Shown in pieces: positions 54,199 to 62,444 of a stretch of 64,000 nt of DNA. The DNA comes from Teichococcus deserti (GTDB lineage: Bacteria > Pseudomonadota > Alphaproteobacteria > Acetobacterales > Acetobacteraceae). Each line of letters opens with the position of its first letter. Position 1 is the first letter of the stretch. The position numbers and the translations under genes were made by a program. The DNA lies in contig NZ_MLCO01000001.1 in NCBI RefSeq assembly GCF_001982615.1, forward strand, positions 21,453 through 85,452, written 5' to 3'. The notes beneath the pieces were generated by a model. That model saw only the letters and a program-made list of their open reading frames with translations, did not search any database and was not told the DNA's origin.

Positions 54199-54549
54199 AT
54201 GTCGGATCATCAGCACCCATCGCCAGTCGGAGGCCCACCCTTGCTCCAGGAATTCTTCCTCATGTTGGTCACCACGCTCATCGTCGAGCCTGCACAGGCG
54301 GAGTTCGGCACGCGTCTGGCCCAACTCGGCGCCCCCGCGGCGGTCATCCGCGAGGTGTCCACCTGCGTAGCAGCCGCTCCCGCTGCCCTCGCCGATGTCT
54401 ACGCTGAGCGTCCCGTCCAAGGCGTGGTATCGGCGATCAGGGTCTGGACGGGGATGACAACCTACCAGGAGTTGCTTCAGGCCGAGGTCCCGGCTTGCAA
54501 GGCAGCACTGGAAGTGGCCCGACCCTTCATTGGAGCGGAGAACGGCTGA
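54199..54549 (+). CDS. Hypothetical protein
   Basis: A frame of 116 residues. After a histidine/proline-rich start, it reads EFFLMLVTTLIVEPAQAEFGTRLAQLGAPAAVIREV and VSAIRVWTGMTTYQELLQAEVPACKAALEVARP, which looks like an all-helical protein. Codon use matches that of the genuine genes in the window. No family is recognised, and the start may instead be at the internal ATG at 54262. Confidence 0.45.
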   Translation: MSDHQHPSPVGGPPLLQEFFLMLVTTLIVEPAQAEFGTRLAQLGAPAAVIREVSTCVAAAPAALADVYAERPVQGVVSAIRVWTGMTTYQELLQAEVPACKAALEVARPFIGAENG

Positions 54550-54761
54550 CGAGCGCGCAGCCAGGTTTGCTCCAGTGGAGCAAATGCGGCGCCTACGGCC
54601 CTCGTTTCGGCGCTACCGGCGAACTCCGATTGGCCTTGGCAGGAGCACCGACCTGCGTTGAACCGAGAGCCGGTAGCGGGGTAGCCGTCTCTGGATCGGA
54701 GTTGGCTGCACCGGGAGTGCAATCGCCGACAGCGGGGCCGGGAGGCTGCCGCTGAGAACCT

Positions 54762-55055
54762 TTAGCGACTGCCTGACGCAAGCTCCCGGTGAACATGTGC
54801 GAACTGCACCAGGTCGAGGCCGCGACGCTGCGTCGCCAGCCAGCGGATCGCGCCCAGACCTGCGTCGGTGAAGTAGGCGCGGGCCAGGTGCGGAGAACCG
54901 ACCCTCACCTCCACCAGATTGCGCTCGACCATGCTCTTCATGGCCGCGGGAACCTTTGGCTGTCCGGCAAGCCGTCCCCCGCGCCAGCGGGGCGAGGAAG
55001 TCGTGGCCATACAGTACATCCGGTGGCGCTCAGTACTCGGTAACGCATCATGCAT
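54762..55055 (-). CDS. Conserved hypothetical, paralogue of 51541-51891
   Basis: Protein of about 97 residues. RWRGGRLAGQPKVPAAMKSMVERNLVEV and ARAYFTDAGLGAIRWLATQRRGLDLVQFAHVHREL match the protein at 51541-51891 closely, while the first 25 residues are different and shorter. This suggests that the N-terminal part was deleted or replaced. It may be functional or a decaying copy. Role unknown. Confidence 0.5.
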   Translation of the reverse strand: MHDALPSTERHRMYCMATTSSPRWRGGRLAGQPKVPAAMKSMVERNLVEVRVGSPHLARAYFTDAGLGAIRWLATQRRGLDLVQFAHVHRELASGSR

Positions 55056-55161
55056 GTGTCCGCCTTCGGTCACCCTGCATCTGAGGTGTGGCGTCGACTG
55101 GGAGCCTCTCGTTCGTCCCGGCTCTCCAGAATAACTGGAAATGGACCTCTCACGGTGCCGG

Positions 55162-55419
55162 TCAGTGCAGCCCGAACCGAGAAGGCTCGACAGCCTGCAG
55201 GTCCTCCAACGGCTCACCGGCCCAGCCCGGATCGCGGATGTCCAGCGCCGCCGCAAGCTGCCGCAGCCGGGACATCTGCTTGGCATCCGCGAAGGCGATG
55301 AGGCCGTCAGCCGTCAGCTCGAAGGTGGTGGTGGCCATCTCCATGTCGCCGCGGCGGATGAACTTCTCGATCTGCAGGGTGCCGTGGTCGGCGATTCGGC
55401 AACGGTCTTCGTCTTCCAT
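55162..55419 (-). CDS. Small hypothetical protein
   Basis: Frame of 85 residues with a strong ribosome-binding site (GGAGGAGACG) before the ATG. It has an acidic N-terminus, then MATTTFELTADGLIAFADAKQMSRLRQLAAALDIRDPGW, which looks like a compact helical domain. No family was recognised. Confidence 0.55.
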   Translation of the reverse strand: MEDEDRCRIADHGTLQIEKFIRRGDMEMATTTFELTADGLIAFADAKQMSRLRQLAAALDIRDPGWAGEPLEDLQAVEPSRFGLH

Positions 55420-55581
55420 GTGGGCGTCTCCTCCCGGGCGTCGTCAGGATGCATGGATTGGCAGCAAGTCAGATGAGGGATCCGGCATTGCGCTCCCGAT
55501 TCCATATCCGGCGAGACGCCAGGCTGGTGAATTGAGAGACGGTGGTGAGGGGGGCGGGCGTCGAACTCGTCGCTGACCTCC

Positions 55582-56118
55582 TTGAGGAGAAGGGCAATCT
55601 ACGATGTCGGGCGCGCCGTGAAGGCGGCTCTCGAATGCCCTGGCGCCGTGGTCACGGCGATGATCGTGCCCATGAGGGGACTGGCGGGCTGTGTGCGATG
55701 GGAGGGCCCGGACGGGGAACAGCCCGTTTTCACTCGAGCGACCCTGCTCGCTCAACTACGGGAGGCCGTGGCCGGGCGCGCCGCCGAGGAGGAGCTGCTC
55801 GGCGACGCACCGGCTGTGAGCGGGGGCGGCGTCGAGAGCTATCTCGCCCGGGCCACATGGCTGACAACGGTGGCATTGACCGCACCGAGCCTCAGCCAGG
55901 GGCAGGGCACCCTAGCCTGGTGCGGCATGCCAGATCCCGCCGACGTCCCCACGCTACTCGCCGAGGAGCCGGATGTCGCACGCCGCGTCACCGGGAGGCT
56001 CGACGCGGCCTGCGCCGACGCGCGGACGGCGGTGCGGCGGCATGCGGGGTTGCTTCGGCGCCTGGCAAGCCGCCTAGCATCCACGACGGGTGGGCGGGCT
56101 TGCAACCGCCTCGGGTAG
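55582..56118 (+). pseudogene. FtsH-type peptidase M41-like remnant lacking HEXXH
   Basis: The frame of 178 codons carries the C-terminal pattern of an M41 metallopeptidase domain: AALECPGAVVTAMIVPMRGLAGCVRW, AVAGRAAEEELLGD, GGGVESYLARATWLTTVAL and a late glycine-rich segment. The zinc-binding motif expected near the start (HEAGH followed by alanine-rich helix) is represented by Y-D-V-G-R, so both histidines and the glutamate are gone. There is no AAA ATPase part and only a TTG start. It is either an inactive remnant or an unusual inactive homologue. Confidence 0.55.
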
Positions 56119-56343
56119 CTCTGCTGTCACTACTCTGGCATTGAGCTGCCCGCGAGAATTTTTCGCCTAGTAATTTTAGTGTACTCGACGAATACAATAC
56201 CACGGCACTGTGGATATTTGCCGGCCTTCTGTGGTTCTTCTTGATGGCCCCAGAGAGGGAAAGGGTTCAAAGCTCGGTTATGGGGGGACCGACAATACGG
56301 CAGGACGGTGCCTGCCGTCGCTTGACGCGCCAGTCCGGACTAC

Positions 56344-56352
56344 TAGTATGTC
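56344..56352. promoter_or_regulatory. Candidate GntR operator before uxuB
   Basis: TAGTATGTC lies 24 bases before the uxuB ATG and overlaps the perfect palindrome TACTAGTA (56341-56348). It differs by one base from TAGAATGTC before idnD (2480-2488) and from TAGTATGCC before gntR (4444-4452, reverse strand). No other GntR gene is adjacent, so the regulator at 3684-4391 is a candidate. Confidence 0.4.
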
Positions 56353-56376
56353 AGAAGAACTCGGAGGAAGCTCAGC

Positions 56377-57855
56377 ATGACCCTGCCGCGTCTGTCCGCC
56401 GCCCTCCTGGCGGCCGTTCCGCCGTCGCCCAAGGTGGCACGGCCGGGCTATGACCGCGCGGCGCTGCGCCCGGCGATCGTGCATCTTGGTCTCGGCGCCT
56501 TCTTCCGCGCGCATGGCGTCCTCTACACCGAGGATGTGCTGAATCTGCAGGGCGGCGACTGGGGCGTCATCGGCGTCTCGCTGCAGCGGCCGGATCAGCG
56601 CGACCGGCTGGCGCCGCAGGACGGGCTCTACACAACGATGGAACGCGGGCCGGCGGGCCTGCACGCGCGCATCGTGGGCGCCTTGCTCGGCGTGCTGGTG
56701 GCGCCGGAGGATCCGGCGGCGGTGCTGGCGCGGCTGGCGGATGCGCAGACGCGCATCGTCAGCCTCACGGTGACCGAGAAGGGCTATTGTCATGACCCGG
56801 CCAGCGGTCGGCTGCGGCTGGACCATGCCGACATCGCGCATGATCTGGCGCAGCCGGACGCGCCGCGCAGCGCGGTAGGCTTCCTGGCCCACGCCCTGTC
56901 GCGGCGCCGGGCAGCGGGGATCGCGCCCTTCACCGTGCTCTGCTGCGACAACCTGCCGCACAACGGTGCGCTGCTGGCGGGCCTGGTGCAGGAGTTCTGC
57001 CGTGTGCAGGACGGCGATCTTGCCGACTGGGTCGCGCGCGAGGTGCGTTTCCCCTCGACGATGGTCGACCGCATCGTCCCGGCGCTGGCCGAGGCCGACC
57101 ATGCCGCGGCGGAGGCGGCCACCGGATTCGCGGATGCGGCTCCCGTGGGTCACGAGCCCTTCCGGCAATGGGTGGTCGAAGACAGATTCGGGCCGCTCGG
57201 CCGCCCGGCCTGGGAGAGCGTCGGCGCGCAGCTGACCCATGACGTCGCGCCCTTCGAGCATATGAAGCTGCGGCTGCTGAACGGCGCGCATTCGGCGCTG
57301 GCCTATCTCGGTTATCTGGCCGGCCACCAGACCATCGTCGAGGCGGTGCAGGACCCTGTGCTGCGCGGCTATCTGCAGCGCTTCTGGGCCGAGGCGCGGC
57401 CGATGGTGCCGCCGCCGCCCGGCCAGGATCTTGGCGACTACACCGACGCCCTGCTGGAACGCTTCGCCAATCCGGCGATCCGCCACCGCACCTGGCAGAT
57501 CGCCATGGACGGATCGCAGAAGCTGCCGCAGCGGCTGCTGGCCACCGCGCGGGAACGGCTGGCGGCCGGTCTGCCGATTCCGGCGATCGCCTTGGCCGTC
57601 GCCGCCTGGGCCCGCTATGTCGGCGGCGTCGACGAGGCCGGCACGCCGATCGATGTGCGGGATCCGATGGCCGCCGAGCTGCGCGCCGCGCTGAACGCTG
57701 CTGGCGAGGACCCCGCCGCCCGCATCGCGGCCCTGCTGCGACTGACAGAAGTGTTCGGCCAGGATCTGCCCGGCATGCCGCGCTTCGTCGCCGCGGTGAC
57801 CGAGGCCTATCGCGCGCTGCTGCAGGACGGCGCCCGCGCCGCCGCCGCCCACTGA
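56377..57855 (+). CDS. uxuB: Mannitol dehydrogenase family protein, fructuronate reductase-like
   Basis: Long-chain polyol dehydrogenase of 492 residues. The NAD-binding start is IVHLGLGAFFRAH, followed by VSLTVTEKGYC, VLCCDNLPHNG and PSTMVDRIVP. The active site K297-x4-N302-x2-H305 lies in MKLRLLNGAHSALAYLGYLAGH. UxuB interconverts fructuronate and mannonate; mannitol and tagaturonate dehydrogenases are close relatives. The assignment is strengthened because the next gene is mannonate dehydratase UxuA. The start is preceded by GGAGGAAG. The gene is intact and in good codon context. Confidence 0.88.
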   Translation: MTLPRLSAALLAAVPPSPKVARPGYDRAALRPAIVHLGLGAFFRAHGVLYTEDVLNLQGGDWGVIGVSLQRPDQRDRLAPQDGLYTTMERGPAGLHARIVGALLGVLVAPEDPAAVLARLADAQTRIVSLTVTEKGYCHDPASGRLRLDHADIAHDLAQPDAPRSAVGFLAHALSRRRAAGIAPFTVLCCDNLPHNGALLAGLVQEFCRVQDGDLADWVAREVRFPSTMVDRIVPALAEADHAAAEAATGFADAAPVGHEPFRQWVVEDRFGPLGRPAWESVGAQLTHDVAPFEHMKLRLLNGAHSALAYLGYLAGHQTIVEAVQDPVLRGYLQRFWAEARPMVPPPPGQDLGDYTDALLERFANPAIRHRTWQIAMDGSQKLPQRLLATARERLAAGLPIPAIALAVAAWARYVGGVDEAGTPIDVRDPMAAELRAALNAAGEDPAARIAALLRLTEVFGQDLPGMPRFVAAVTEAYRALLQDGARAAAAH

Positions 57856-57884
57856 CACGCCACAGGCAGGAGGAGAGCACCACC

Positions 57885-59081
57885 ATGGAAGAAACCTGGC
57901 GCTGGTTCGGTCCCGACGACGCGGTGAAGCTGAACCATATCCGGCAGACCGGCGCGCGCGGCATCGTCACCGCGCTGCACCAGATCCCTTATGGCGTCGT
58001 CTGGACGGTGGAGGAGATCGAGAAGCGCAAGGCGCTGCTCGCCGCCGATGCCTTGCTCGGCCTGCGCTGGAGCGTGGTCGAGAGCCTGCCCGTGCACGAG
58101 AAAATCCGCCGCGGCGATGCCGATTGCGCGACGCTTTTCGACAATTATCGACAATCGCTGCGCAACCTGGCCGCCTGCGGCGTCAAGGTGATCTGCTACA
58201 ACTTCATGCCGGTGCTCGACTGGACGCGCACCGAGCTGCGGCATCCGCTGGTCGGCGGTGGCAATGCGCTGCGCTTCAACGCGCATGAATATGTCGGCTT
58301 CGACGTCTTCATGCTGGAGCGCGAGGGCGCGGCGGAGGGCGTCGCCCCCGAACTGCTGACCCGCGCCAAGGCCTGGGTCGACGGCGCCAGCCAGGCCCAA
58401 AAGGACACTCTTCTCAGTTCGATCATGGCCGGGCTGCCGGGCGCCTTCGACCGCTACGACATTCCAGGCCTGCGCGGCATCCTGGCGCAATACGGCCAGA
58501 TGACCGCCGCCGATCTGAAGCGCAACCTCCAGCGCTTTCTCGAAGAAATCATCCCGACGGCGGAGGAGGTGGGCATCACCATGTGCATGCATCCCGACGA
58601 TCCGCCGCGCCCGCTCTTCGGCCTGCCGCGCATCGTCTCGAACGAGCAGGACATCGCCGACCTGCTCGACATGGTCGACAGCCCGGCCAACGGGCTGACG
58701 CTGTGCAGCGGCTCGCTTGGCGCCGGCCCCGGCAATGACGTGCCCGCCATCGCCCGCCGCTTCGCCCATCGCGTCAAGTTCGCGCATCTGCGCAACGTGG
58801 CCAAGGAGCCGGACGGGTCCTTCATCGAATCCGACCATCTCGGCGGCGATGTCGACATGGTCGCCGTGGTCGAGGCGCTGCTGACCGAGCAGAAGCGCCG
58901 CAAGGAGGCCGGCCAGGCCGACTGGCGCATTCCCTTCCGCCCCGACCATGGTCACGAATTGCTCGACGATGTTGGCAAGCCGACCTTCCCGGGCTATCCC
59001 GCGATCGGCCGCATGCGCGGCCTGGCGGAACTGCGCGGGGTGATGGCGGCGCTGGCCTCGGTGAAGGGCCTGCCGCTCTGA
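57885..59081 (+). CDS. uxuA: Mannonate dehydratase
   Basis: Protein of 398 residues with the usual UxuA layout: WRWFGPDDAVKLNHIRQTGARGIVTALH at the N-terminus, GVKVICYNFMPVLDWTRTEL, the metal-binding stretch MCMHPDDPPRPLFGLPRIV, CSGSLGAGPGND, VKFAHLRNV and the final HGHELLDD region. It removes water from D-mannonate to give 2-keto-3-deoxygluconate, the second step after UxuB in the hexuronate pathway, and needs Fe2+ or Mn2+. It lies 29 bases after uxuB with GGAGGAG upstream, so the two form an operon. Confidence 0.93.
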   Translation: MEETWRWFGPDDAVKLNHIRQTGARGIVTALHQIPYGVVWTVEEIEKRKALLAADALLGLRWSVVESLPVHEKIRRGDADCATLFDNYRQSLRNLAACGVKVICYNFMPVLDWTRTELRHPLVGGGNALRFNAHEYVGFDVFMLEREGAAEGVAPELLTRAKAWVDGASQAQKDTLLSSIMAGLPGAFDRYDIPGLRGILAQYGQMTAADLKRNLQRFLEEIIPTAEEVGITMCMHPDDPPRPLFGLPRIVSNEQDIADLLDMVDSPANGLTLCSGSLGAGPGNDVPAIARRFAHRVKFAHLRNVAKEPDGSFIESDHLGGDVDMVAVVEALLTEQKRRKEAGQADWRIPFRPDHGHELLDDVGKPTFPGYPAIGRMRGLAELRGVMAALASVKGLPL

Positions 59082-59087
59082 CGCGCT

Positions 59088-59116
59088 GAGGCGGCGGCGC
59101 CCCCGCCGGCCGCCTC
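59088..59116 (+). terminator. GC-rich hairpin after uxuA
   Basis: GAGGCGGC (59088-59095) and GCCGCCTC (59109-59116) form an eight-base stem with a 13-base loop just after the uxuA stop. No T-run is present. It may attenuate transcription into the downstream genes. Confidence 0.4.
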
Positions 59117-59205
59117 GGCGGAACCATTCCCGCGCGCCGCGATGGTGACGACGGCCGGCGCGCTGCCGGCCGCAAGCGGGGCGGTGGCAGCGTGACAGCA
59201 GGGCC

Positions 59206-59508
59206 ATGCTGACGGTGATGGGCGGGTTTGTGCTGCTCGGGGCTGTCGCCCTGATCGGAGGGATCTCGGGCAGCGTGCTGCAGGCGCTGCGCGTCTTCAT
59301 CCTGCTCTGGGGCGTGATGCTGGCGGCCACCACCTGGTTCAGCGTGACCCAGGCGGATCGCGGCTTCCTCGATCAATGGCAGGAGCGCGCGCTGGGCTTC
59401 GCCGTGCCGGCCCTGGTCGCCTGGCTGCTGGCGCTGTGGATCGGCCGCCCGCCGCGGCCGCCGCCGGAGCCGGTCGAGGAAGACGACTATGACGGGTATC
59501 ACCGGTAG
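59206..59508 (+). CDS. Small membrane protein, hypothetical
   Basis: Protein of 100 residues with three hydrophobic segments (about residues 4-20, 25-45 and 63-82), a short polar loop (TQADRGFLDQWQERA) and an acidic, proline-rich tail ending EEDDYDGYHR. It is similar in size to small inner-membrane proteins of unknown role. It lies between uxuA and the aldo/keto reductase. A link to sugar-acid use is only positional. Confidence 0.55.
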   Translation: MLTVMGGFVLLGAVALIGGISGSVLQALRVFILLWGVMLAATTWFSVTQADRGFLDQWQERALGFAVPALVAWLLALWIGRPPRPPPEPVEEDDYDGYHR

Positions 59509-59519
59509 CGGCGCCGCGT

Positions 59520-59586
59520 CCCAGCCCCTGGTTCCCCAGCCTCTGGTTTCCCAGCCTTTGGTTTCCCTGCCTCTGGCTTCCCAGCC
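59520..59586. repeat. 15-bp tandem repeat
   Basis: Four imperfect copies of a 15-base unit (consensus CCCAGCCTCTGGTTT) at 59520-59534, 59535-59549, 59550-59564 and 59565-59579, then a partial copy. The unit length is a multiple of three, but the repeat lies in the intergenic region between the small membrane protein and the aldo/keto reductase. It is prone to slippage and may vary between strains. Confidence 0.8.
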
Positions 59587-59653
59587 GCGGCATTGGCGCG
59601 CAGGATGCCTCTTCCCCGCCCGCCTCGCGGGCAGCGACACAGGAAGAGACCCG

Positions 59654-60604
59654 ATGCAGAAGCGACCCCTTGGCCGCACCGGCCTCGAAATTGCGCCCCT
59701 GGTCTTCGGCGGCAATGTCTTCGGCTGGACGGTTGACGAGAAGACCAGCTTCGACCTGCTGGACGGCTTCGTCGATGCCGGCTTCGACGCCATCGACACG
59801 GCGGATGTCTATTCGGCCTGGGCGCCCGGCAACAAGGGCGGCGAGTCGGAGACCATCATCGGCAACTGGCTGAAGAAGAATCCCGGCAAGCGCGACAAGG
59901 TGCTGATCCTGACCAAGGTCGGCAGCGACATGGGGCAGGGGCATCGCGACCTCTCCGCCGGCTGGATCACCCGGGCGGTGGAGGATTCGCTGCGCCGGCT
60001 GCAGATCGACGTCATCGACCTCTACCAGTCGCACTGGCCCGACCCGCGCACCGGCTACGAGGAGACTCTGCGCGCCTATGAGGGGCTGCTGAAGGCCGGC
60101 AAGGTGCGCGCCATCGGCTGCTCCAACCTCGATGCGACGCAGCTGGAAGAGGCGCTGAAGGTCGCATCGGACAAGAACCTGCCGCGCTACGAGACGCTGC
60201 AGCCGCATTACAACCTCTATGACCGCGGCGGCTTCGACGGGCCGCTGCGTGACCTGGCGATCCGCGAGGGGCTCGGCGTCATCACCTATTACAGCCTGGC
60301 CTCCGGCTTTCTCTCCGGCAAGTACCGCTCGGCTGCCGACTTCTCCAAGAGCAAGCGTGGCGGGGGGATGGAGAAATACATGAACCCGCGGGGCGAGACG
60401 ATCCTGGCCGCGCTGGATGCGGTGGCCGGGCGGGTCTCCGCGACACCCGCCGAGGTCGCGCTGGCCTGGCTGATTGCGCGTGACGGCGTGACTGCGCCGA
60501 TCGCCAGCGCCACCAGCCTGGCGCAGCTCGACAGCCTGGCGAAGTCGGCGCGGCTGTCGCTGTCGGCCGCCGATATCGCCGAGCTCGACACCGCCAGCGC
60601 CTGA
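59654..60604 (+). CDS. Aldo/keto reductase
   Basis: NADPH-dependent oxidoreductase of 316 residues with a TIM-barrel pattern: MQKRPLGRTGLEIAPLVFGGNVFGW, the catalytic aspartate and tyrosine in DTADVYS, the lysine in LTKVGS, the histidine in YQSHWPD and a C-terminal GASAT-type region (APIASATSLAQLDSL). The ATG at 59654 is favoured because family homology begins there; an upstream extension runs through the tandem repeat. It belongs to the uxu region and precedes an RpiR regulator, suggesting a role with sugars or aldehydes. Confidence 0.9.
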   Translation: MQKRPLGRTGLEIAPLVFGGNVFGWTVDEKTSFDLLDGFVDAGFDAIDTADVYSAWAPGNKGGESETIIGNWLKKNPGKRDKVLILTKVGSDMGQGHRDLSAGWITRAVEDSLRRLQIDVIDLYQSHWPDPRTGYEETLRAYEGLLKAGKVRAIGCSNLDATQLEEALKVASDKNLPRYETLQPHYNLYDRGGFDGPLRDLAIREGLGVITYYSLASGFLSGKYRSAADFSKSKRGGGMEKYMNPRGETILAALDAVAGRVSATPAEVALAWLIARDGVTAPIASATSLAQLDSLAKSARLSLSAADIAELDTASA

Positions 60605-60662
60605 GGCCGGCGAAGAAGCGGCGGGCCTTGCGCGGGCCCGCCGCGGATGCTGCTTTGGCGGC

Positions 60663-61553
60663 ATGTCCGACGCGTCCCCGCCGCCCCGCATCCCGACGCT
60701 GCTGCGCGCGCGCCAGGCCAGCCTGACGCCGGCCGAGGCGCGGGTGGCCGAGGCCCTGCTGGCCGACCATCCGACGGCGGGGCTGGGCACCGTGGCCTCG
60801 CTGGCGCGGCGCGCCGGGGTCAGCGACCCGACGGTGGTGCGGCTGGTGGCCAAGCTCGGCTTCGAAGGCTTTGCCGACTTCCAGCGCGCCCTGCTCGACG
60901 AGGTCGAGGAGCGGCTGCGCTCCCCGCTGATGATGCTGGAGGCCCGGGCGCCCGCGGCCGAGGGTAGCGCCGAGGCCTATCTCGCCTCGCTGGAAACCGC
61001 ATTGTCGGAAACCCGCCAGCGCGACCTCGCGGCGTCCTATGCGCGGGCGGCGGCGCTGCTGGCCGATCGCCGGCTGCGCCTCTCGCTGATTGGTGGCCGG
61101 TTCAGCCGCTTCCTGGCGGGCATCCTGCAAGGTCATCTGGTGCAGCTGCGCCCCGGCACGCGCCATCTGGAAGGCACCGCGGCCGAGCTGGTCGACACGC
61201 TGGTCGATCTCGGCCGGCAGGACGTGCTGGTGGTCTTCGACTATCGCCGCTACCAGGCCGACGTGGTCGATTTCGCCCGCCAGGCCCAGGCGCGTGGCGC
61301 CCGGCTGGTGCTGTTCACCGATCCCTGGCGCTCGCCCCTGGCCGAGATCGCGACGCTGGTCTTCACCGCCCCTGTCGCCGCCGGCTCCGCCTATGACACC
61401 ATGGTGCCGGCCCTGGCCCAGGTGGAGGCGCTGCTGGCCTGCCTGCTGGAGGCCCGCAGCCCGGAGACGGAGCGGCGGCTGCGCGCGCTGGAGGAATTGC
61501 GCGCAAGCAACAGCGTCACCTTGGATCGGCCGGACCGGGGTCGGATTAAATAA
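60663..61553 (+). CDS. MurR/RpiR-family transcriptional regulator
   Basis: Protein of 296 residues with an N-terminal HTH_6 domain (SLTPAEARVAEALLADHPTAGLGTVASLARRAGVSDPTVVRLVAKLGFEGFADFQ) and a C-terminal SIS-type sugar-phosphate domain (LRLSLIGGRFSRFLAGILQGHL, DVLVVFDYRRYQADVVDFARQA, LVLFTDPWRSP). RpiR proteins respond to phosphosugars and control sugar genes. The position suggests control of the aldo/keto reductase or uxu genes; no operator was identified. Confidence 0.9.
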   Translation: MSDASPPPRIPTLLRARQASLTPAEARVAEALLADHPTAGLGTVASLARRAGVSDPTVVRLVAKLGFEGFADFQRALLDEVEERLRSPLMMLEARAPAAEGSAEAYLASLETALSETRQRDLAASYARAAALLADRRLRLSLIGGRFSRFLAGILQGHLVQLRPGTRHLEGTAAELVDTLVDLGRQDVLVVFDYRRYQADVVDFARQAQARGARLVLFTDPWRSPLAEIATLVFTAPVAAGSAYDTMVPALAQVEALLACLLEARSPETERRLRALEELRASNSVTLDRPDRGRIK

Positions 61554-61632
61554 TAAATGACCGAAACGAATTGCCTCGTGGCGGGCTGGCCGGCGGCCTA
61601 GCCTGCGGCTGCCCGCAACGAGGGATCAGCCC

Positions 61633-62409
61633 ATGCCCCCCGCCTATTCCGACCTTGTCGCGCTGCCCGATCCGGCCAATGCGGCCGGCGTGGACAGCGC
61701 CAAGCAGAAGACCATGCTGTCGCTGCTCGGCAATCCGCGCAGCCCGCTGCCGCAGGATTGCGGGTTGGAGCCGAGCAACCCGCTGATCAAGTCGCTGATC
61801 GTGAAGGCCCATGTCGGCCCCTTCACGGCGCGCGGCCTGGCGCCGGCGGTGGAAAGCCTGACGGCTGTGATGGCCGACATCAAGTCCGCGCATCCCGACC
61901 TGCATGACCGCCTTGGCAACATGGGCATGCTCTGCGTCCGCCATGTCCGCGGCAATCCGCAGGCGATCAGCAACCATTCCTGGGGCACCGCGATCGACCT
62001 GACCATCGACGGCAAGCTCGATGCCCGGGGCGATGGCCGGGTGCAGCACGGCCTGACGCTGCTGGCGCCGATCTTCAACCGGCGCAAATGGTTCTGGGGC
62101 GCCGCCTTCGGCACCGAGGACGGCATGCATTTCGAGGCCAGCGACGGGCTGGTCCGCGAATGGGCCGCCGCCGGCCATTTCGGTGAGGTCGCGACGCTGG
62201 CGGCGCCGAAGCCGGTGGTGCTGGGCGTCGGCGATCGCGGCCCCGCCGTGATCGCGCTGCAGGACAAGCTCAACAAGGCGGGCCAGCCGCTGCTGCGCGA
62301 CGGCATCTTCGGCCGCGACACCGAGGCCGCGGTGATGCGCTTCCAGGCCGCCAGCGACCTGGTGGTGGATGGCGTGGTCGGCCCGGCGACCTTGGCGAAG
62401 CTGGCCTGA
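61633..62409 (+). CDS. M15-type peptidase with C-terminal peptidoglycan-binding domain
   Basis: Protein of 258 residues. The N-terminal half (about residues 35-185) is a D-Ala-D-Ala carboxypeptidase-like M15 domain with zinc ligands in SNHSWGTAIDLTI (HxxGxxxD) and DGMHFE. The C-terminal PG_binding_1 domain (about residues 195-255) reads VGDRGPAVIALQDKLNKAG, LRDGIFGRDTEAAVMRFQ, VDGVVGPATLAKL. There is no signal peptide, as in phage endolysins. It could be a phage-derived lysozyme-like gene or a recycled endolysin. No phage genes surround it. Confidence 0.83.
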   Translation: MPPAYSDLVALPDPANAAGVDSAKQKTMLSLLGNPRSPLPQDCGLEPSNPLIKSLIVKAHVGPFTARGLAPAVESLTAVMADIKSAHPDLHDRLGNMGMLCVRHVRGNPQAISNHSWGTAIDLTIDGKLDARGDGRVQHGLTLLAPIFNRRKWFWGAAFGTEDGMHFEASDGLVREWAAAGHFGEVATLAAPKPVVLGVGDRGPAVIALQDKLNKAGQPLLRDGIFGRDTEAAVMRFQAASDLVVDGVVGPATLAKLA

Positions 62410-62425
62410 AAAACTCTTGCCGGGG

Positions 62426-62444
62426 GCGGGGCGCTCAGCCCCGC
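62426..62444. terminator. Bidirectional terminator hairpin
   Basis: GCGGGGC (62426-62432), loop GCTCA, GCCCCGC (62438-62444): a perfect seven-base GC stem between the convergent M15 peptidase and receptor genes. It overlaps the stop codon of the receptor gene. A short A-run (62409-62413) lies just upstream, giving a U-run for minus-strand transcripts. Confidence 0.65.

Noticed and set aside
56278..57858. A 526-codon minus-strand open frame
   Set aside because: Antisense to uxuB, which has an intact active site and ribosome-binding site.
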